Shown in pieces: positions 33,657 through 44,050 of a stretch of DNA of 44,860 bases. Positions within the stretch are counted from its first letter, which is position 1. Each line of letters opens with the position of its first letter. The notes beneath the pieces are model-generated. The model saw only the letters and a program-made list of their open reading frames with translations. It was not told where the DNA came from and made no database searches. A program made the translations under genes and the position numbers. Source of the DNA: Sphingopyxis sp. HIX. Lineage in GTDB: Bacteria > Pseudomonadota > Alphaproteobacteria > Sphingomonadales > Sphingomonadaceae. The DNA is taken from assembly GCF_001468285.1 (NCBI RefSeq), contig NZ_LNSB01000045.1, positions 1 to 44,860 on the forward strand, given 5' to 3'.

Positions 33657-35230
33657 TTCTTCTCCTCCACCGGCTTCAGGTCGAGGTCGTGATAGTCCCA
33701 GCTGAAGTCGGCGATCTTGCTCACCGCCTTCATCGTCACGCCCGTCACCTTGCCGTCGGCATCGAGCGCGAAGGTCACATAGGCGGGTTCGATCGCGGGG
33801 TCGTCATATTCGGTGACGAAGCTGTCATACTGCCAATGCTTGAGCCGCCCGACCATGCGCGGGGTCGAGGTGAAGTCGATCGTCAGCCCCTGCGCCGTGT
33901 TCGCGACGACGATGTCCCCATACCAGGGATCGCGGTAGCGCCCGGCATAGCGCGCGGGGTCGAGCGACGGGCCGACCTTCGCGGGCGAGGCCTGCGCCTG
34001 CTTCAGATATTCGACGCCGCCGGCAAGCCGCTCCTTGTACCAATCCTGCCATTTCGTCGTCCAGCCGATGTCGGGCTGGTCCAGATAATGGTCGAGCAGC
34101 CGATAGGTGAGCCCGAGCAGCATGCCGCTCTCTTCATTGTTCATCATGATCGCGAAGCCGACTTGTCTGTCGGGAATCATCACGACGCGGGTGATCGAGC
34201 CGAACACGCCGCCGCCGTGCGAGATGATGCGGTGGCCGCGATAATCCTGCACCTGCCAGCCGAGCGCATAGGCCTGCTGCATCGGCTGCGCGGCTTTCAG
34301 CTGCTCGGGCAACTGGGTGATCGGCATCGGGGTCACCGGCTTCCACATCTCGGCCGCCTGCGCTTCGCTGAATAGCTTTTTCCCGTTCGGCAGTGCGCCG
34401 TGCGCGAGCTGGATCTTGAGCCATGCCGCCATGTCGTCGGCGCTGAGCGCAAGCCCGCCCGCGGGCGCGCCGTTGCGGCCCAGTTCGTCGCGCTCGTTCA
34501 GCGCCTGCTGGTCGCCGAGCCCGCGCAGCGGTCCGTTCAGCCGCGCGTGCGGCCATGAGCGGTTGGCGATGCGGAAGCGGTCCTCGCTGTCGCTGGTCGC
34601 GTTCTTCATGCCGCCGGGGCGCAGCAGCTTTTCGCGGATGAATACTTCCCAGGTCTGACCCGTAACCTCCTCGATCAGCTGGCCGGCGACGGCGTAGAGG
34701 ATATTGTCATAGGCATAGGCCGAGCGGAAACTGGTCTTGGGCTTGAGATGGGCAACGCGTTCGACGGTCTGTTTTCGGGTGAGGTGCGTGCGCGGGACGA
34801 ACATCAGGTCGCCCTGCCCCAGCCCCAGTCCGCTGCGGTGGACGAGCAAATCGCGGATCGTGATCTCGCGCGTGACCCAGGCGTCGTACATGCGGAACCA
34901 GGGCATATGCTCGATGACGGGGTCGTCCCAGCCGATCTTGCCCTCGTCGACGAGGATCGCGAGCGCCGCGGCGGTCATCGCCTTGCCGGTCGAGCCGGTC
35001 TGGAAGATGGTCTCCTTGTCGACCAGCGCGCGCTCGCCGAGCTTCCGCTCGCCCCAGCCGCGCGACATCGTGGTCTTGCCGTCCTCGACGATCGCGATCG
35101 ACACCCCGGTCGCGCCGATCTCCTTGCGCAGCGCCTCGACCTCGGTCCCGAAATCCTTGGGCGGTTCGGCCCACGCCGGGACGGCGGTGGTCGCGAGCAG
35201 CGACAGGGCAATGATGCGGACGTGTTTCAT
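33653..35230 (-). CDS. S12 serine hydrolase with DUF3471-like domain, mirror copy
   Basis: Identical to 9631-11208; S80-T-G-K83, Y174-D-N176 and H338-G-G, signal peptide and C-terminal beta domain. Confidence 0.9.
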   Translation of the reverse strand: MKHVRIIALSLLATTAVPAWAEPPKDFGTEVEALRKEIGATGVSIAIVEDGKTTMSRGWGERKLGERALVDKETIFQTGSTGKAMTAAALAILVDEGKIGWDDPVIEHMPWFRMYDAWVTREITIRDLLVHRSGLGLGQGDLMFVPRTHLTRKQTVERVAHLKPKTSFRSAYAYDNILYAVAGQLIEEVTGQTWEVFIREKLLRPGGMKNATSDSEDRFRIANRSWPHARLNGPLRGLGDQQALNERDELGRNGAPAGGLALSADDMAAWLKIQLAHGALPNGKKLFSEAQAAEMWKPVTPMPITQLPEQLKAAQPMQQAYALGWQVQDYRGHRIISHGGGVFGSITRVVMIPDRQVGFAIMMNNEESGMLLGLTYRLLDHYLDQPDIGWTTKWQDWYKERLAGGVEYLKQAQASPAKVGPSLDPARYAGRYRDPWYGDIVVANTAQGLTIDFTSTPRMVGRLKHWQYDSFVTEYDDPAIEPAYVTFALDADGKVTGVTMKAVSKIADFSWDYHDLDLKPVEEKK

Positions 35231-36366
35231 GACACGGTCTCCATGGGGGCAATGGGGGCGGGACGCAGCAGGCGCCAGACACCGATGGTGAGCAAGGGCG
35301 CGACGAACACCCCGAGGAACAACCAGGCGAGGAAGCGATAGCCGCTCGCGATCAGGTCGACGAGCCCGATGCGCCCCGCAACGAAGATGCAGCCCGCGAG
35401 GATCACCGCGCCGATCGCCGCGCGCGCGCCGGTGGTGAGCGGCGCGCGGCCGCGGCTCTCGATCGCGCCCGAGATGCGCTCGTTGATCGCATGCACCGCC
35501 CCCGCGCCGCTTTCGAGCAAGGCGGCGAAGATCATCACCTGGAACAGGACATGGAAACCCGGCACCGTCATCTGCCGCAGCAGGAAATCGGACGGCAGCG
35601 TCTCGGCGCCGATCGCGGGGTAGAACGCCATCATCGCGACGAAAAAGAGGATCGCGGGCAGCATCGACAGCGGCCCCGCGATGATCCCCGCAAGCACCGC
35701 GTCGCGCTGGCTGGTCAAATGGCGCAGCACCGGCAGGATCACCACCGCGCCGACGATATTGTAACTCGCATAGGTCAGCCCGCCCGACATCCAGTCGCCC
35801 GACGGCGGCGGCGCGGTCGCGAAACCCTGACCGATCAGGTCGCCGAAGCTGGCGAGCGCGATGATCAGGAAGAGGGCGTAGACGGTGTAGAGCAGGATCG
35901 AGACATATTTGAACATCTGCTCGACGACGCCGGTGCCCCACGCCGTCACCGCGACGATCGCCACGCCGAGCAGCAGCGAGCCCAGCCATTCGGGCCAACC
36001 AAAGGTCGCGGCGCCGATCGCCCCCGCCGCGGCGCCGAACACCGCGAGGATCAGGATGACGAAGATCAGATAGGCGATTTCGAAGGCGATCCAGCCTGGG
36101 CCCAGAAGGCCTTCGAAAAAGGCACGATAGTCATAGGCGCTCATCTTGCGCGCGAGCGCGAAGGTCAACGCCGCGACCACGCTCCAGACGAAGGTCGCGA
36201 GCAGCATCGCGGCAAGCCCGCCCCACGGCCCCGCGGGCACGAAATATTCGGCGAGCTCGCGGCCGGTGGCATAGCCGCCGCCGATGATCACCGCCTTGAG
36301 CGCGAAGCCGGGGAGCAGGAAGCGCTGGAACCAGCTCGACCCTCCGGCTGGTTCGGCACCGATCAT
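35227..36366 (-). CDS. YkvI-type putative amino-acid transporter, mirror copy
   Basis: Identical to 8495-9634; about ten membrane helices with 'IGGGYATGRELAEYF' in the first. Overlaps both neighbouring genes by four bases. Confidence 0.82.
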   Translation of the reverse strand: MIGAEPAGGSSWFQRFLLPGFALKAVIIGGGYATGRELAEYFVPAGPWGGLAAMLLATFVWSVVAALTFALARKMSAYDYRAFFEGLLGPGWIAFEIAYLIFVILILAVFGAAAGAIGAATFGWPEWLGSLLLGVAIVAVTAWGTGVVEQMFKYVSILLYTVYALFLIIALASFGDLIGQGFATAPPPSGDWMSGGLTYASYNIVGAVVILPVLRHLTSQRDAVLAGIIAGPLSMLPAILFFVAMMAFYPAIGAETLPSDFLLRQMTVPGFHVLFQVMIFAALLESGAGAVHAINERISGAIESRGRAPLTTGARAAIGAVILAGCIFVAGRIGLVDLIASGYRFLAWLFLGVFVAPLLTIGVWRLLRPAPIAPMETVS

Positions 36367-37403
36367 GCGAGGCAGCTGTCCACGAGCGCCGCAAAGGCCG
36401 CGCCGCCGCGGATCGGGTCGGCGACCGGCAGCCCGAGCCGCCGGCTTTCGGCGCCCAGCAGCGCCTCGGCCTCGCCCGCGCCGAGGCTCGAGGTGTTGAG
36501 GCTGACCCCGCCGCAGCGGATCGCGGGGTTGGTGCGGCTGCCGAGGCGGATCGTGAGGTCGATGACCTCCTCGACGCTCGGCAGCGCGAAGCTTTCCATG
36601 CCGAGGATCACCTTGCGCGACGGATCGTGGCAGACGACGAAGACGTCGGGCTGGCTGCCGTGGAGCAGGCCCAGCGACACCGCGGCATAGGCGGGGTTGA
36701 AGATCGACCCCTGCCCCTCGATCAGGTCCCAATGATCGGCGGGCGCATCGGGGCTCAGGATTTCGGCCGCGCCGGCCTCGAAGTCCGAGACCACCGCATC
36801 CATCGGGATGCCGCCGCCCGCGATCATGATCCCGGTCTGGCCGGTGGCGCGGAAGTCGGCGTCGAAGCCCCTTTCGACAAAGGCGCGGTGCAGCGCGAGC
36901 GCGGTATATTTCTTGCCGAGCGCGCAGTCGGTGCCGACGGTCAGCAGGCGCTTGCCCGTGCGCTTGATCCCGGTGCCGATCGGGATGTCGGCGGGCGGGG
37001 TGCGCACGTCGATCAGTCGCTGGCCGGTGCGCCGCGCCGCCTCGACCAGCGCGGGGACGCTGGTTAGCCGCGTGTGCAGCCCGGCAACGACGTCGAGCCC
37101 CGCCTCCATCGCCTCGATCAGGATCGCGACCCAGGTATCGCCGATGACGCCGCCCTGGTTGGCGACGCCGATCACCAGCGAGCGCGCGCCTGCCGCCTTG
37201 GCCGCCGCGGGATCGAGCCGCGGCAGGCCGGTGGTGACGGTGCAGCCCGCGGCGGAAAACTCCCCGACGCAGCGGTCCGCCGCCCAGTCCGCGAGCCCGA
37301 AGGCGGTCTTCGCGAAGCTTGCTTCGGTGGTGTCGCCGAGGAACAGCAGATAGGGCTGCGGCAGCGTCAATCGTTCGGACAAGCGTCCGGTGGGCGCGTT
37401 CAT
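36363..37403 (-). CDS. dgcN: DUF1611 / DgcN-like N-acetyltransferase, mirror copy
   Basis: Identical to 7458-8498; P-loop-like 'GTDCALGKKYT' at 157-167. Probable partner of the DgcA-like racemase encoded at 40936-41943. Confidence 0.83.
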   Translation of the reverse strand: MNAPTGRLSERLTLPQPYLLFLGDTTEASFAKTAFGLADWAADRCVGEFSAAGCTVTTGLPRLDPAAAKAAGARSLVIGVANQGGVIGDTWVAILIEAMEAGLDVVAGLHTRLTSVPALVEAARRTGQRLIDVRTPPADIPIGTGIKRTGKRLLTVGTDCALGKKYTALALHRAFVERGFDADFRATGQTGIMIAGGGIPMDAVVSDFEAGAAEILSPDAPADHWDLIEGQGSIFNPAYAAVSLGLLHGSQPDVFVVCHDPSRKVILGMESFALPSVEEVIDLTIRLGSRTNPAIRCGGVSLNTSSLGAGEAEALLGAESRRLGLPVADPIRGGAAFAALVDSCLA

Positions 37404-37422
37404 CTTGGTCTCTCCCGTCGCG

Positions 37423-39609
37423 TCAGAAGGACATGTCGAGCGCGACGCCGATCGTCCGCGGCTGTAGCGGCGAAATGCCGAGGAAGCTGGGCTGGTTCAG
37501 GCCATTGGCGAAGGTCGACCGCGCCATCTCCCCCTTGTTGTCGAGCAGGTTACGCACATAGGCGCGCGCCGTCCAATGGTCGTTGAAGGTCACCGACGCG
37601 TTGAGGTCGACCGAGGTGTAGGGCTTGGCCACCGCCACCAGCGGATCGCTCTCGACCAGCGACAGGCGGTTGCTCGCGTGGCGTATGCCCGCGCCGAAGC
37701 TGCCCTTGGTGCTGCCACCGAGCTCGAACTCGTAATCGGCGCGCAGCGCACCGCTGAACTTGGGCACCGCGGGCAGGCGGTCGCCATCGACGCCGCTGAT
37801 CTCGGGCACATCCTCGCTCAAGGTCGCGTCGGTGTAGCTGCCCGTCGCGCTGATCGTCAGGCCGGGCGCGGGGCGCAGCGCGATGCTGCCCTCGAAGCCC
37901 TTGCTCGTCGCCTTGCCGCCGTTGGCGCCGCCCGACACGCCGCCGAAGGCGCGGGTGACCTGGATGTCGGTCCAGTCCATCCAGAAAAAGGCGGCGTCGA
38001 CGGTCACCATGCGATCGGCGAAATCGGCCTTCAGCCCGACCTCGTAATTGGTCATGCGGTCGGCATCGACGCTGGGCGGGACATTGGGGACGATGACGTT
38101 CGGACCGCCGGGGCGATAGCCCGTCGCGACGCGCGCATAGAGCATCGCATCCTCGTTGATGTGGAACTGCGGGCTGACCGAGAAGGTCCAGACGCTTTCC
38201 TCCGACGTGCCGGGGTCGTTCGCGGTCGGCACGATCGCGCCCGAGCTGATCTGGGTGAAGGTCTGCTCGTTGCGCGCCCAGCGCAGCCCGCCGGTGACCT
38301 CGAACCGTTCGCTGAGCTTGAGGGTGGCGTTGCCGAAGACCGCATATTCCTTGTAGGTCGCCGGCAGGCCGACGATCGCGAGCGGATCGAGCGGCGCGAT
38401 CGGGTTGCCCGCCATGTCGAACGAACGCACCAACTGCGAATTGCTGGTGGTTTCGTCGGTGAAGAATCCGCCGACCATCCACTCGAAGGTCCCGCCGCTC
38501 GGCGACGCGAGGCGAAGCTCCTGTGTCCATTTCTCGAGCCCGAGGTCGAGGTAGAAGGGCGTGATGCCGGGTGCGATCGCGCCGCCGGTGAGCAGCGGGA
38601 AGAGCACGCCGAACGCATAGCTCGCATCCTGCACCTGCCGGCTCTGCGTCTTGCTGTAGGTCGTCGCCGAGGTCAGCGTCGCCGCGCCGAAATCATAGTC
38701 GAGCGTTGCCGAATAATAGTCGAGGTCGATGTCATAGGATTCGGGGACATAATTGTTGAATGAGTGGCCGTTGCCGAGCCGCTGGCCGGTCAGATCGGCC
38801 GCATAAAGACCATTGCCGTCCGAATCGAGCGATTGCCAGATGCCCGCCAGCTTGACGCTGAGTTCGGGGGTCGGCTGCCACAGCAGGGCTAGGCGGCCGC
38901 CGCGCTGTTCATAGTCGTTCTGGTCCTTGAGCCCGGCGTTGTTGACGCTGTCGACCCAGCCGGGCGTCTTGCGCCACGCGAAGCTGCCCGACACCGCGAG
39001 CGTGTCGGTGGCGATCGGCGCGTTGACGAACACCTGCCCGCCCCAGCCGAGCCCGCCGGCATCCTTGATCGTGAAACCCTCGACGCCGGCGCGGACCTTG
39101 AACTGCGTCGTGTCGGGCTGGACGGTGACATATTTGACGAGTCCGCCGATCGAGCTTGCGCCGTAGAGCGTGCCCTGCGGCCCCTTGAGCACCTCGATGC
39201 GCTCGAGGTCGTACGGCATCAGGTCGATGGTGAAGGAGCCGGCGCGATTGTAGAGCGCGCTCGACCCCACCGGCGCGTCGTCGAGATAGATGCCGACGGT
39301 CTGCGCCGCGTTCAAAGGCGCGACGCCGCGCAGCGTGATTGTGGTCTGGCCGGGCGTGCCGCCGTTGCTGACGTTCATGCCGGGAACATAGCCCGCATAG
39401 TCGACGAGCGAGGCGGAGCCCTGTTCCTGCAGCGCCTCGCCGCTGACCACCGCGATCGAGATCGGCACGTCCTGGACATTCTGGACGCGCTTCTGCGCAG
39501 TGACGACGATCTCTCCGTCGGTTTCGCCCGCGGCGGCGTCCTGCGCCTGCGCGGGCATGGCAGCCATCAGCGCGGTCAGGCTTGCGGCAATCAAAACAGT
39601 CTTTTTCAT
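37423..39609 (-). CDS. TonB-dependent receptor, mirror copy
   Basis: Identical to 5252-7438; signal peptide, TonB-box-like start, plug with 'IEVLKGPQGTLYGASSIGG', and a barrel ending in Phe. Confidence 0.93.
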   Translation of the reverse strand: MKKTVLIAASLTALMAAMPAQAQDAAAGETDGEIVVTAQKRVQNVQDVPISIAVVSGEALQEQGSASLVDYAGYVPGMNVSNGGTPGQTTITLRGVAPLNAAQTVGIYLDDAPVGSSALYNRAGSFTIDLMPYDLERIEVLKGPQGTLYGASSIGGLVKYVTVQPDTTQFKVRAGVEGFTIKDAGGLGWGGQVFVNAPIATDTLAVSGSFAWRKTPGWVDSVNNAGLKDQNDYEQRGGRLALLWQPTPELSVKLAGIWQSLDSDGNGLYAADLTGQRLGNGHSFNNYVPESYDIDLDYYSATLDYDFGAATLTSATTYSKTQSRQVQDASYAFGVLFPLLTGGAIAPGITPFYLDLGLEKWTQELRLASPSGGTFEWMVGGFFTDETTSNSQLVRSFDMAGNPIAPLDPLAIVGLPATYKEYAVFGNATLKLSERFEVTGGLRWARNEQTFTQISSGAIVPTANDPGTSEESVWTFSVSPQFHINEDAMLYARVATGYRPGGPNVIVPNVPPSVDADRMTNYEVGLKADFADRMVTVDAAFFWMDWTDIQVTRAFGGVSGGANGGKATSKGFEGSIALRPAPGLTISATGSYTDATLSEDVPEISGVDGDRLPAVPKFSGALRADYEFELGGSTKGSFGAGIRHASNRLSLVESDPLVAVAKPYTSVDLNASVTFNDHWTARAYVRNLLDNKGEMARSTFANGLNQPSFLGISPLQPRTIGVALDMSF

Positions 39610-39613
39610 CGTC

Positions 39614-40756
39614 TTACCCCCAGACTTGACCAAGCAGGCGGCGGAAATTGCCCCCGAGCACGGCCGTGATGTTGTTGTTGGAATAACCCCGGCGAATGAG
39701 TTCCTCGGTCAGGTCGAAGACCTTCAAGGGATGGTCGAAACCGTCGATGTCGATCTTGTCGCGAAAGCCGTAGCTCGCCTTGTAGCTGCCCTTGAGCGCG
39801 GCATATTCGGACGGCTCCATGTCGTCGTAGCCGTGGAGGTCGGCGTCGGAGCCGATGCCGACATGCTCGATTCCCGTCAGTTTCGCGACATGGTCGATAT
39901 GGTCGGCCATATGCCCGACGTTGGTCGGGTCGCTGGCGCGCACGAACATGCGCACCCCGGTGATGCCCATCACCCCGCCCTTCGCCGCGAGCGCCTTGAT
40001 CGCTTCGTCGGTCTTGACGCGCACATGGTCGACCAGCGCACGCGCGTTGCTGTGGGTGATCGCGATCGGGCCTTTCGCCAGTTCGATCGCGTCGAGCGTC
40101 GTGCGGTCGCCGCAGTGCGAGACGTCGATCAGCATCTTCTGCTTCTCCATCTCGGCGATGATCGCGGCGCCATAGTCGCTGACCCCGCCGTCGACGCGCT
40201 CGGTGCTGCCCGACCCGATCATATTCTGGCTGTTGTAGGTGAGCTGCGCGCAGCGGAGGCCGAGGCGGCGAAAGGTCGCGACATCCTCGACCTTCTCGAA
40301 ATGCTCGGCATTCTGGATGCCCATGATCACCGCGCATTTTTTCTCGGACTTGGCGCGGTCGAGGTCGGCGACGTCGCCGACGAGCGAAAAGACATGCGCA
40401 TTATGCCCCGCAAAATGCTGCCACGCCGCGAGATATTCGAGCGCTTGCGCGCGGGCATCGGGGCCGCCGAGGCCGAAGGCATTGTGGAAGCCCGTGATGC
40501 CGCTGGCGCGAAACTCCGCCGCCTCGGCGTCGGTCAGGCGGCGCGTCACATAGTCGGGCGACAGCGTGATCTTGAGCGGCGCGAGCATGTCGATGACCAG
40601 CGACGACGCGACGAGATCGACCGCGCGGCGCGAATAGCTGCGCGCGGGGGCGGCGGCGAAAGCGAACGCCCCGCGATTGATCATCGGCGCCGACACGGCG
40701 CTCCCCACCACACCGGCGACAAGCGCGCGGCGCGTCAGCGGGAATGACCGACTCAT
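39614..40756 (-). CDS. Peptidase M19 family protein with altered metal ligands, mirror copy
   Basis: Identical to 4105-5247; Tat-type signal, H214, H235 and D304 kept, but the His-x-Asp and the bridging Glu replaced (DML at 56-58, Q148). Confidence 0.87.
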   Translation of the reverse strand: MSRSFPLTRRALVAGVVGSAVSAPMINRGAFAFAAAPARSYSRRAVDLVASSLVIDMLAPLKITLSPDYVTRRLTDAEAAEFRASGITGFHNAFGLGGPDARAQALEYLAAWQHFAGHNAHVFSLVGDVADLDRAKSEKKCAVIMGIQNAEHFEKVEDVATFRRLGLRCAQLTYNSQNMIGSGSTERVDGGVSDYGAAIIAEMEKQKMLIDVSHCGDRTTLDAIELAKGPIAITHSNARALVDHVRVKTDEAIKALAAKGGVMGITGVRMFVRASDPTNVGHMADHIDHVAKLTGIEHVGIGSDADLHGYDDMEPSEYAALKGSYKASYGFRDKIDIDGFDHPLKVFDLTEELIRRGYSNNNITAVLGGNFRRLLGQVWG

Positions 40757-40790
40757 TCCACCCTCCACGAGTATGTTTTACAAATTTGAG

Positions 40791-40831
40791 ACTATTGTCC
40801 TAATCAGAAAATTGTCAACCCAAATAGGACA
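40791..40831 (-). promoter_or_regulatory. Candidate promoter/operator of the dipeptidase operon, mirror copy
   Basis: Mirror of 4030-4070: TTGACA-16-AATAGT on the minus strand between TGTCCTA and TAGGACA boxes. Confidence 0.55.
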
Positions 40832-40846
40832 TGTTGTCGACTTTTT

Positions 40847-40923
40847 CGTCACTCCGGGCTCGACCCCGGGGTCCCGCTCAGCCACATCGAAAAGCGGGAC
40901 CCCGGATCAGGTCCGGGGGGACG
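40847..40923. repeat. REP-like palindrome, mirror copy
   Basis: Reverse complement of 3938-4014, between the dgcA-like gene and the dipeptidase promoter. Confidence 0.65.
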
Positions 40924-40935
40924 AGGGATGGGAGC

Positions 40936-41943
40936 CTACCCACCCCAGATTTCTTCCGGACAACGGATCATCCCCCCGCGATATTCGACCCCCGGCGCGC
41001 GGTCGCGCGCGAGGAAGGTTGGACCGTCGAGGTCGACGATGTCGCAGAGCTGGCCGACCAGATAGGAGGGCGCCATCGACAGGCTGGTGCCCATCATATT
41101 GCCGACCATCACGTCGAGCCCCAGCTTCTTCGCCTGCCGCGCGATCGCCAGCCCCTCGGTCAGCCCGCCGCATTTATCGAGCTTGATGTTCACCACGTCG
41201 AAGCGGCCGATCAGCGAGGCGGTGTCGGCAAGCGTCACCGCGCTTTCGTCGGCAACGAACGGGAGCGGACGCTTGAGGCCGTCGAGATCGGCCTCGCGCC
41301 CGCGCTTCAGCGGCTGTTCGAGTTGCGCCACGCCGTTCGCGGTGAGTATCGGGAGCAGTTTGCGCAAGGTGGCGGCGTCATAGCCCTGGTTGGCATCGAC
41401 CCCGATCCACGCTTCGGGCCGCGCCGCGCGGATCGCCTCGACGCGCGCGATGTCGTCGCCCAAATCGCCGGTGAGCTTGACCTTCACCGGCGCCTCCGGG
41501 TCGATGGTGAGCGCCGCGCGCGCCATCCTGCCCGGCGCGTCGGCGCCGAGCGTCAGGGTCGAGCGCAGGGCCTTGGGCGCCGCCAACCCGGCGAGTTCCC
41601 ACACGGGCCGCCCCGCCTGCTTCGCTTCGAGCTCCCAATAGGCGCAGTCGATCGCGTTGCGCGCGCCGCCGGGGGGCAGCAGGTGCTGCAGCTCGGCGCG
41701 CGTCGCGCCCGCCTCGATCGCCGGACGCACGACGGTCGCCTGGCTAAGCATATGGTCGATATCGTCGCCGAGATAATAGACCCCCGCCCCCTCGCCGCGC
41801 CCGCTGTGCGTGCCGTCGGACAACTCGGCGACGAGCAAGGCCGTCTCGGTGAAGACATGCCCCGAGATGCGGAAGGGCTGGTGGTAGGGAAAGCGCTCGA
41901 CCCGAAGGTCGAGCGCCAGTTTCTGCCGGTCCATGGTCGCCAT
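40936..41943 (-). CDS. dgcA: Enolase-superfamily epimerase / DgcA-like racemase, mirror copy
   Basis: Identical to 2918-3925; K154/K156, D183, E209, D232 and K254/K257 of the dipeptide-epimerase branch. Confidence 0.85.
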   Translation of the reverse strand: MATMDRQKLALDLRVERFPYHQPFRISGHVFTETALLVAELSDGTHSGRGEGAGVYYLGDDIDHMLSQATVVRPAIEAGATRAELQHLLPPGGARNAIDCAYWELEAKQAGRPVWELAGLAAPKALRSTLTLGADAPGRMARAALTIDPEAPVKVKLTGDLGDDIARVEAIRAARPEAWIGVDANQGYDAATLRKLLPILTANGVAQLEQPLKRGREADLDGLKRPLPFVADESAVTLADTASLIGRFDVVNIKLDKCGGLTEGLAIARQAKKLGLDVMVGNMMGTSLSMAPSYLVGQLCDIVDLDGPTFLARDRAPGVEYRGGMIRCPEEIWGG

Positions 41944-43922
41944 CAATACACCATGTCGAAGCCGTAGAGGTGGAAGACCAGCGTCACCCAGACGAGCACC
42001 AGCGCGGCGAGCACGAGCAGCACCGCACCGAGCTTCATCGTCCAGGCGCGCTTGTCCTTGACCGTGCGCACCAGGTGCCAGCCCGCGGTCGCCAACAGGC
42101 CGAAGCTCGCGAGCGGGGTCAGGATGCGCAGCAGGTGGATGAGCCAGTCGAGCGGCCCCCCGATGCTGCCGATATCGGCCGAGAAGGCCGCGATCAGCGC
42201 ACCCCAGCCGACCAGCGCCGCGATCACCAGCCAGGCGAAGACGCGCGACAGGCGGTAGGCGCGGAGCGACGGTCCGGTCAGCGCGAATTCCGCTTTATAA
42301 CTGCGGCGCACCAGCGCGCGCACCGGCCAGGCGAGCGCCGCGAGTAGGACCATCGCCAGCGCGAAGAGCATCGCGGGGCTGAGCCAGGCGCTGTTGGTCG
42401 CCGCGGGGGCGGGTTCGAACACCATGAAGGGCGAGCCCGCGTCGACGCTCATGCGGACGACGCGGCCGTCCTTGACCTCGGCGGCGAGCCGCTCGCCGGT
42501 GCCGGTGTCGCGCCACACGAAGGGTTCGACCTCGACCCAGTCGCGCGCGCCGGCACCGAGCCCGTCGAGCGCGGGGAAGCTGAGCTTGCCGTCCTCGGTC
42601 ACCCCGATCTGCGCCTGGCCGAGCAGGCCAAGCACGCTCAGAAAATTGGTGAAGCTGCCGCGGCTGCTGACATAATGGCCGACCATCATCTGCGCGTGCG
42701 CCTTGGCGGTCTTGGCATCGACGGTGCCGGGCTTTTCGGTGCCGGGCAGATAGCGGTCGGCGAATTTGTGGAACAGCGCGCTGCGCACCGCGCCCGCGTC
42801 GCCCGCCTGCCCCGGGGCGTTCATCGAGATATAGAGGCCGATGTCGCTGTCGGGGAAGAGCCACAGATAGGAATGGAACCAGACGGTGTCGCCGCCATGC
42901 GCGATCGCGCGGTGGCCGTTGACCCATTGTTCGTAGAAACCGAGCGCCATGCTGTTGAGCGGGCCGACGCCCGGCGCCTTGTAATCGTGCATCATCTTCG
43001 CGGTTTCGGGCTTCATCAGCCCGGCGCCGTCGCTCAAGTGCGCGATCATGAACTTGGCCATGTCGGCGCCCGACGCCGACAGGCTGCCCGCGGGCGCGGG
43101 GATCACCATTTCGAAGGGCTGCGCCTTCCCGGTGATGTCGGGATAGCCCTTCGACATATGCGCTTCGAGCGCCTTCGGCAGCGGCTGGCGGAAGGTCGCG
43201 TGCGTCATGCCGAGCGGCTTGAAGACGTGATTTTCGACATAGGAGTCGAAATCCTCGCCGCTCACCCGCTCGACGATATAGCCCGCGAGCGCGGTGGCGT
43301 AGTTCGAGTAAGCAGGGGTCGTGCCCGGCGCAAAGACGCGTTCGGGCAGCGCCAGCGGCATCTGTTTCTTCAGCGTCATCACCGCCTTGGGATCGCTGCT
43401 GATCAGGTGGCGCACGGATTCCTCGAACCCCGCGGTGTGCGTCATGATGTTGCGCATCGTGATCGGCTTGCCCTCAAAGGCGGGAATCTTGAAATCGAGA
43501 TAGGCGTTGACGTCCTTGTCGAGATCGATCTTGCCGCGTTCGACCTGTTGCATCACCGCGGTCCAGGTGACGAGCTTCGACACCGAGCCGGGGCGGAAGA
43601 GCGTCGATTCGGGCAGCACCGGCGCGCGTTTCGCGACGTCCGAATAGCCGTAGCCCTTCTCCAGCACGACCTGGCCGTCCTTGACGACGACGACGACCGC
43701 GCCCGGAATGCGCCCGCGTTCGAGCGCATAGGGGAGATAACCGTCGAGCCACGCCTCGAGATCGGCGCGGTCGAGCGCGACCGGCGCGGCGGGCGCCTTG
43801 ACCGCGGGCAGCGCGGGCGCCTCGGCCTTTTTGGCGGGCGGCGCGGGGACCGGCCCCTGCGCCATCAGCGGGACCGCGGCGAGCGCCGCCAGTCCGATCA
43901 TCAGCTTGCGAACGAAACGCAT
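41943..43922 (-). CDS. S12 serine hydrolase with C-terminal membrane domain, mirror copy
   Basis: Identical to 939-2918; S113-V-S-K116, Y205-S-N207, H342-G-G344 and four C-terminal helices. Its stop overlaps the racemase start by one base. Confidence 0.9.
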   Translation of the reverse strand: MRFVRKLMIGLAALAAVPLMAQGPVPAPPAKKAEAPALPAVKAPAAPVALDRADLEAWLDGYLPYALERGRIPGAVVVVVKDGQVVLEKGYGYSDVAKRAPVLPESTLFRPGSVSKLVTWTAVMQQVERGKIDLDKDVNAYLDFKIPAFEGKPITMRNIMTHTAGFEESVRHLISSDPKAVMTLKKQMPLALPERVFAPGTTPAYSNYATALAGYIVERVSGEDFDSYVENHVFKPLGMTHATFRQPLPKALEAHMSKGYPDITGKAQPFEMVIPAPAGSLSASGADMAKFMIAHLSDGAGLMKPETAKMMHDYKAPGVGPLNSMALGFYEQWVNGHRAIAHGGDTVWFHSYLWLFPDSDIGLYISMNAPGQAGDAGAVRSALFHKFADRYLPGTEKPGTVDAKTAKAHAQMMVGHYVSSRGSFTNFLSVLGLLGQAQIGVTEDGKLSFPALDGLGAGARDWVEVEPFVWRDTGTGERLAAEVKDGRVVRMSVDAGSPFMVFEPAPAATNSAWLSPAMLFALAMVLLAALAWPVRALVRRSYKAEFALTGPSLRAYRLSRVFAWLVIAALVGWGALIAAFSADIGSIGGPLDWLIHLLRILTPLASFGLLATAGWHLVRTVKDKRAWTMKLGAVLLVLAALVLVWVTLVFHLYGFDMVY

Positions 43923-44003
43923 CGCCACCTCCCTTTTTGCGGCGCCCTCACTGGCCCTTGCAGCGAGCAGCGCGACCCCTTACCAAGGGCTGACATCTGT
44001 TAG

Positions 44004-44043
44004 CCCAATAGGGACATAATGATCCTGATTAGAAAATTGTCAA
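44004..44043 (-). promoter_or_regulatory. Candidate promoter/regulator site, mirror copy
   Basis: Mirror of 818-857, in the divergent region between the serine hydrolase and XRE-cupin genes. Confidence 0.55.
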
Positions 44044-44050
44044 ACGGCTT